Assembly (NCBI GenBank): GCA_009692065.1
Contig: SHZY01000025.1
Coordinates: 1-49,608, forward strand
DNA length: 49,608 bases
Reading direction: 5' to 3'
DNA from: Gemmataceae bacterium
GTDB lineage: Bacteria > Planctomycetota > Planctomycetia > Gemmatales > Gemmataceae
This document shows, in pieces, positions 45,895-49,608 of this stretch; position 1 is the first letter of the stretch; each line of letters opens with the position of its first letter. The position numbers and the translations under genes were made by a program. Under the pieces are notes generated by a model. The model ran no database searches and was not told the origin of the DNA. It saw nothing but the letters and a program-made list of their open reading frames with translations.

Positions 45895-46866
45895 ATGTCT
45901 CGTTCGGTGCTGCTCTTCAGCGGTCAGTGGGCGCAGTACCCTCTCGAAGAGCTTGCGCAGAAACTGGGCGACTGGGGCTATCAAGGCCTGGAGCTATGCT
46001 GCTGGAGCGACCACTTCGAGGTCCAGCGCGCCCTGAGCGAAGACGACTACTGCCAGCAAAAACTCGACCTCCTGGCACGTCACGATCTGCAGGTGCTCGT
46101 CCTCGGCAGCTACCGCGTCGGCCAGGCGGTTTGCGATCGCATTGAGCCACGCCACAAGAAAATCTTGCCGGACTACGTCTGGGGCGACGGTGATCCCGCA
46201 GGCGTTCAGGAACGCGCTACCGCCGAGATGCTCGCCACCGTGCAGGCGGCGCAGAAACTCGGCGTCGGCGTCGTCAGCGGGTTCACGGGCTCGGCCCTCT
46301 GGCCTGGCGTCATAGGTTACCCGGCCAACAGCCCGGCGGAGGTGCAGGATGGCCTGCGCGATTTCGCCGATCGCTTCGGCCCCATCCTGGACGCCTGCCG
46401 CGACGCAGGCATCCGCTTTGCCCTCGAAGTGCATCCCGGCCAGATCGCGTTCGACCTTTATAGTGCCGAGATGGTGTTGGAAGCCGTTGAAGGCCGGGAG
46501 GAGTTCGGCTTTACTTTCGATCCGAGCCATTTGCACTGGCAAGGCGTCGATCCGGTCGAGTTTCTGCGACGATTTGCCGACCGGATCTTCCACGTCCATA
46601 TCAAAGACCTCGCCATGACGCTCAATGGCCGCACCAGCGTGCTGAACGCCTATCAGCCCTATGGCGACGTGCGGCGCGGCTGGGAATATCGTTCACCGGG
46701 CCATGGCGGCATCGACTGGGAATCAATCATTCGCGCCCTGAACGCCATCCGCTACGAAGGCCCCCTCTGTGTCGAATGGAGCGACGCCGGCATGGATCGC
46801 GACGCCGGCGCAGAGGAGGCGTGCAAGTTCGTGAAACGGCTCGATTTCCCGCAAGCCCAGGGATAA
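45895..46866 (+). CDS. Sugar phosphate isomerase/epimerase-like TIM barrel
   Basis: A 323-residue member of the AP-endonuclease-2/xylose-isomerase-like TIM-barrel superfamily. Motifs are GYQGLELC near the start, [12 protein letters not shown] and [18 protein letters not shown] (metal-binding His/Asp), then HVHIKDLAM and [12 protein letters not shown]. These fit a metal-dependent sugar or cyclitol isomerase. GGAGG precedes the ATG at 45895. It is not tied to any pathway gene nearby, so the substrate is open. The 38-bp repeat follows 11 bp after its stop. Confidence 0.82.
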   Translation: MSRSVLLFSGQWAQYPLEELAQKLGDWGYQGLELCCWSDHFEVQRALSEDDYCQQKLDLLARHDLQVLVLGSYRVGQAVCDRIEPRHKKILPDYVWGDGDPAGVQERATAEMLATVQAAQKLGVGVVSGFTGSALWPGVIGYPANSPAEVQDGLRDFADRFGPILDACRDAGIRFALEVHPGQIAFDLYSAEMVLEAVEGREEFGFTFDPSHLHWQGVDPVEFLRRFADRIFHVHIKDLAMTLNGRTSVLNAYQPYGDVRRGWEYRSPGHGGIDWESIIRALNAIRYEGPLCVEWSDAGMDRDAGAEEACKFVKRLDFPQAQG

Positions 46867-46877
46867 TCGCCCCGCCG

Positions 46878-46915
46878 ATGACTTGCCTTGCGCTTGCAAG
46901 TTTCACACACACACA
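46878..46915 (+). repeat. 38-bp dispersed element, copy 2
   Basis: Exact copy of 7550-7587, same orientation, ending in CA dinucleotides. The remaining gap 46916-47104 shows nothing else I can support beyond a possible AT-rich -10 near 47072. Confidence 0.85.
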
Positions 46916-47104
46916 CTCGACAGGCGGGCATGAATCGGCAAGCGAGTGCGCGAGATGGCAAATCGACAACGTTGCCGAAGTCAGTAGTCATCAGCTAGTT
47001 ACATCCAGGATTTCTGCGATTCGCCACGAAACCAGGGGGGTATCCCCGTGCCGTGCGTTGCTATATCATAAAATCACGTCATCGATATTCAACATGAGGC
47101 CGCC

Positions 47105-47380
47105 ATGGACCGCTTCGAAGAAAAAGATGTGTTACGCAAATCGTGGATCGACCAGTACGTGAAGGTCAACGACAATCGGCCCGAGCTGAAACGCTTTGCC
47201 GGCGTTGTCGGCCGAGTCGTCACCGTCAACTACAACGGCAAGGCCATCGTCGATTTCCAGGACGGCGCCTGGTACGACATTCCCGCGTCCGCAGATCACC
47301 TGATCAAGGTCGATCCAGCCGACGCGGCAAAATACAAGAACGTCAATAGTGCGCAGGTGCTTCCGGAGAAGCAGGGATAA
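47105..47380 (+). CDS. Small conserved hypothetical protein (91 aa)
   Basis: A 91-residue protein with a beta-rich middle: GVVGRVVTVNYNGKAIVDFQDGAWYDIP looks like an SH3-like small barrel. The ends are charged. GAGG lies a few bases before the ATG at 47105. As I recall, planctomycetes have such a small protein of unknown role. A nucleic-acid or protein-interaction role is possible from the SH3-like pattern; not proven. Confidence 0.68.
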   Translation: MDRFEEKDVLRKSWIDQYVKVNDNRPELKRFAGVVGRVVTVNYNGKAIVDFQDGAWYDIPASADHLIKVDPADAAKYKNVNSAQVLPEKQG

Positions 47381-47385
47381 TCGCA

Positions 47386-47465
47386 GGAGTCAGGAATCAG
47401 GGATCAGGGATCAGGGAATTGGGGGCGACCGACCCCTGACCCCTGACCACTGACCCCTGACCCCT
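47386..47465. repeat. Heptamer tandem repeats in opposite orientation
   Basis: Repeats of GGATCAG type (about 47386-47420) are followed by repeats of GACCCCT (47431-47465: three perfect plus GACCACT variants). The two runs are partly complementary and can pair as a hairpin. The pabA ATG lies 4 bp after the end, with no other ribosome-binding site. Confidence 0.75.
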
Positions 47466-47468
47466 CTC

Positions 47469-48047
47469 ATGATCCTCCTCATCGACAACTACGATTCCTT
47501 CACCTACAACCTGGTGCAGCGGTTGGGCGAGATGGATGCGCGCGTCGATCTGAAGGTTTTTCGTAACGACAAGATCACGCTGGACCAGATCGCCAGCCTG
47601 AAGCCGACCCATATCATCATCTCGCCGGGGCCGTGCACGCCCAAGGAGGCGGGGATTTCCAACGAAGTGCTGAAGCGATTTGCGCCGTCCGTACCAACGC
47701 TCGGCGTCTGTCTAGGGCACCAGTGCATCGGCCATAGCTTCGGTGGCGAGGTCATCCGCAACTACCGCGTGATGCACGGCAAGACCTCGATGATCCAGCA
47801 CGACAACCAGGGGGTCTTTCGCGGACTCTCCAATCGCTTCGAGGCGACACGCTACCATAGCCTGGTCATCAAGCGTGAGACCTTCCACAACCCGGACTTC
47901 ATCATCAACGCCTGGACCGACGAAGGCGAGATCATGGGCGTGCGCCATCGCGTCTGGCCATTGCACGGCGTGCAATTCCATCCGGAGAGTTTTCTGACGC
48001 TGGAGGGGCCGAAGCTCTTGAAGAATTTCGTGGAGATGGGAAAGTAA
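47469..48047 (+). CDS. pabA: Anthranilate/aminodeoxychorismate synthase glutaminase subunit
   Basis: This glutaminase supplies ammonia to a chorismate-using partner (TrpE or PabB) for tryptophan or folate synthesis. The 192-residue class I amidotransferase has the nucleophile Cys81 (GVCLGHQCIGH) and the catalytic H171 and E173 (QFHPES). NYDSFTYNLVQ at the start and SPGPCTPKEAG complete the signature. No trpE or pabB is adjacent, so trpG or pabA cannot be decided. There is no clear ribosome-binding site because heptamer repeats run to the start codon. Confidence 0.88.
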   Translation: MILLIDNYDSFTYNLVQRLGEMDARVDLKVFRNDKITLDQIASLKPTHIIISPGPCTPKEAGISNEVLKRFAPSVPTLGVCLGHQCIGHSFGGEVIRNYRVMHGKTSMIQHDNQGVFRGLSNRFEATRYHSLVIKRETFHNPDFIINAWTDEGEIMGVRHRVWPLHGVQFHPESFLTLEGPKLLKNFVEMGK

Positions 48048-48059
48048 GTCCACTTGCGC

Positions 48060-48091
48060 TTAGCGTTCGCGCGGCGCCATGCGAACGCTAA
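48060..48091. repeat. Inverted repeat, TTAGCGTTCGC family
   Basis: 11-bp arms at 48060-48070 and 48081-48091 between convergent genes. Confidence 0.7.
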
Positions 48092-48103
48092 AAGGCAAGC
48101 GGG

Positions 48104-48553
48104 TCAATCGTGCAGCACTTTCTCGAAGATCACCAGATTATCGCCGCGGTCCGGGTCCCAGCGCATGCCGACGATGTCGTAGCCCAGCTCGATGGCAAGG
48201 TGCAGCATGGAACGATGCTGGTTATGGCACTCGAAGCGGATCGAATCGTAGTCGTTCTGCTTGACCCAGCTGTGGACTGCGTCCATGAGTTGGCTGGCGA
48301 TGCCTTGGCGGCGGTAAGCGAGAATGACGCCATAGAACCACGAGTAGAAAACGCCAGGCTTCAGCTCGAAGCCGATGAAGAAGCCTACCGGCTTGTCGTC
48401 GAGCCGCGTGACCAGCATCAACACGTTGTAACGGCCGCGAAACCGGCGCTGAAAGGTCTCAAGATCGCGAGCCGGCCGGAAGATCTCATTGTAAAGTTCG
48501 CAGAGGATCGGCAATTCGTCAGGCCCGACCAGATCGATGATTGCATCCGCCAT
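48104..48553 (-). CDS. GNAT-family N-acetyltransferase
   Basis: A 149-residue acetyltransferase with GFFIGFELKPGVFYSWFYGV then YRRQGIASQLMDAVHSW (the acetyl-CoA-binding Q/R-x-x-G-x-A/G loop) and the C-terminal NQHRSMLHLAIELGYDIVG. The acceptor, an amino acid, small molecule or protein N-terminus, is unknown. The ATG at 48553 (MADAIIDL) is preferred to the longer frame ending at 48598. Its neighbours are unrelated. Confidence 0.82.
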   Translation of the reverse strand: MADAIIDLVGPDELPILCELYNEIFRPARDLETFQRRFRGRYNVLMLVTRLDDKPVGFFIGFELKPGVFYSWFYGVILAYRRQGIASQLMDAVHSWVKQNDYDSIRFECHNQHRSMLHLAIELGYDIVGMRWDPDRGDNLVIFEKVLHD

Positions 48554-48620
48554 GGTGAGAACCCCTCCGCGCGGAATCTTCGTCCCGCACGGAGCCAAGT
48601 TGCTGAGGTTAATTCCTTCG

Positions 48621-49361
48621 TTAACGATCGGGCCGATGTAACGCCGCGATCAGATCCTGCCAGGATGGCACGGTCCAGTCGGAGAAATCGGTGTCGTCGG
48701 TCGCCACGCCGGGCCTGCTTGGAATCGGTTGTTCGTGGATCTCGGCCGCCTCGACAGGCCGTGGCGCGGGGCGTTCGTCGCGGTTGCGGCGAGGCTCCTC
48801 ACGCCGGCCGCGGCCACCGCGATCACGCGGGTTTCGGTCCCCCTCGCGAGCGGGTCTGGCAGCAGGGTCCCTGGCATTTTCCTCACGCGGCGGGCCTGGT
48901 TGAGGGCGTGGCTCGCGTGCTTCCCCTTCGGGTCTATCTTCGCCACCGCGTCGGCGTCCGCGCCGGCGCCGACGCCGTCCGCGCCGAGGCCCTTCTTCTT
49001 CACCGGCGGGTCCGGTGGCCACGCCGGGAGTTTCGCTGACCGGTCCTGCCTCAGCCGCGGCGGGTTCCGATTCGTCGAGCTGGGTGTCGTCCTCGTGGAA
49101 CTCTTCTTCCCAACCGGCACTCGGCGGGTCGTCGGGAGGAAGTTCCGATTCCATTTCCTCGACACGCGGCTCGGCATCTCTTTCGATCTCCTCGTACCGT
49201 GCCGGCGGCGGTTCCACGGGCGGCGGGGCCGCGAGGACCACCGCTTTCGCTGGCGGCGGCGGTTCGGGCGTCTTCACCGTGGGGGGTGGCGCGTCGCCCG
49301 GCAAGCCAAGCAACTCGGCCAACTCACGCCATCGGTCTTCCTGCTGTCGTTGATCTTCCAT
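48621..49361 (-). CDS. Charge-patterned disordered protein
   Basis: A 246-residue protein with no hydrophobic core. Residues 1-30 are a short helix. About 31-120 is Pro- and Glu/Asp-rich (EEEFHEDDTQLDESEP). About 120-215 is Arg/Gly/Pro-rich (RRGRRRRRRGRRRGG). It ends in a short conserved-looking motif, FSDWTVPSWQDLIAALHRPDR. By recall planctomycetes have proteins with this pattern, including a terminal WNVPSWEELI-like motif. The basic stretch could bind RNA or DNA and the tail may be a docking peptide; both are inferences. The ATG at 49361 is the natural start. Confidence 0.7.
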   Translation of the reverse strand: MEDQRQQEDRWRELAELLGLPGDAPPPTVKTPEPPPPAKAVVLAAPPPVEPPPARYEEIERDAEPRVEEMESELPPDDPPSAGWEEEFHEDDTQLDESEPAAAEAGPVSETPGVATGPAGEEEGPRRGRRRRRRGRRRGGEDRPEGEAREPRPQPGPPREENARDPAARPAREGDRNPRDRGGRGRREEPRRNRDERPAPRPVEAAEIHEQPIPSRPGVATDDTDFSDWTVPSWQDLIAALHRPDR

Positions 49362-49389
49362 TCTTGTATCTCGCCTTCACATCTAGGGA

Positions 49390-49608
49390 TTAATTTTTTC
49401 GAACGGCCTTACTCGAAATAGTGTGTACAGTCTTTTCGCTGGCGACCACGATGAATTCCTTGTGCCGAATACGCGTCTCGCCGCTTTCGTCGGACCACTC
49501 CGCCGTGATGATCACGGTGTATTGCTCATCTTCGTCCAGCGGCGGGGTCACGAAAACCCGCTTGAGGCCGGTTTGCTTCGTCTTCACGCCATCAAGAAGC
49601 ATAATGGC
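49390..49608 (-). CDS. TIGR03000-like domain protein (5'-partial at window edge)
   Basis: This segment has the text of the TIGR03000 domain (LLDGVKTKQTGLKRVFVTPPLDEDEQYTV...EFIVVASEKTVHTI), a beta-sandwich seen in surface or secreted planctomycete proteins. The frame is open to base 49608, so the N-terminus and any signal peptide are outside. The ATG at 49602 seems to be internal. Ending VRKN at 49390, it lies 28 bp from the disordered protein gene, on the same strand. Confidence 0.7.
   Translation of the reverse strand, partial: AIMLLDGVKTKQTGLKRVFVTPPLDEDEQYTVIITAEWSDESGETRIRHKEFIVVASEKTVHTISSKAVRKN

Overview
The window looks like chromosomal DNA from a planctomycete, most probably a Gemmata-type member of Planctomycetota. 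This rests on recalled resemblance, not a search: a TIGR03000-like domain at the right edge, several small or secreted proteins of planctomycete-looking families, high GC with strong GC3 bias, and many long perfect inverted repeats between genes. There is no rRNA, tRNA, CRISPR array, phage block or complete insertion sequence. Both strands are used in short runs, and the content is mostly housekeeping metabolism mixed with secreted or membrane proteins of unknown function.

Layout. 1-0.9 kb: an HNH-nuclease remnant or partial gene and a small helical protein. 0.9-6.2 kb: N-acetylglutamate synthase, a family 2 glycosyltransferase, a poorly delimited protein and a large secreted protein carrying an in-frame palindromic insertion. 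6.2-12.4 kb: glycerate kinase with a parS-like 16-bp palindrome directly after its stop, a secreted protease/laminin-like/SirB1 fusion, a small membrane protein, a secreted M20 amidohydrolase and a 73-residue protein. 12.5-18.4 kb: an AroD-AroE fusion that appears to lack several catalytic residues, a membrane-anchored HtrA-like protease, an RmlD-like reductase, a secreted metallophosphoesterase and a small unknown. 18.5-25.5 kb (minus strand): a six-gene cluster, reading 2Fe-2S subunit, molybdopterin subunit, FAD subunit, small membrane protein, OFA-type MFS transporter and MatC-type carrier. The 2Fe-2S subunit has a Tat signal, so the enzyme is probably exported. 25.7-29 kb: tsaE, two small lipoproteins, and a tatC with a large inserted periplasmic segment that may help export the Tat proteins here. 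29.2-35.2 kb: a cytochrome c'-like protein with a good promoter and terminator, a split ThDP decarboxylase (ComDE-like), ribD, truA, aroA and a frameshifted secreted-protein gene. 35.9-41 kb: RNase Y, a Tat-exported unknown, an SDR and a UDP-glucuronate decarboxylase. 41-49.6 kb: glycogen phosphorylase, a large membrane protein, a TIM-barrel isomerase, a 91-residue protein, pabA/trpG, a GNAT, a charge-patterned disordered protein and a partial TIGR03000-like protein.

Three shikimate/chorismate genes (AroDE-like, aroA, pabA/trpG) lie scattered rather than in an operon. Nearly every gap contains a palindromic repeat, and several gene 3' ends lie inside a repeat arm. The strongest leads are the parS-like site, the AroDE-like protein with missing catalytic residues, the Tat-exported molybdenum hydroxylase with its transporters, the inserted TatC loop, and the repeat families (inverted repeats, heptamer tandem repeats and a 38-bp element found twice).
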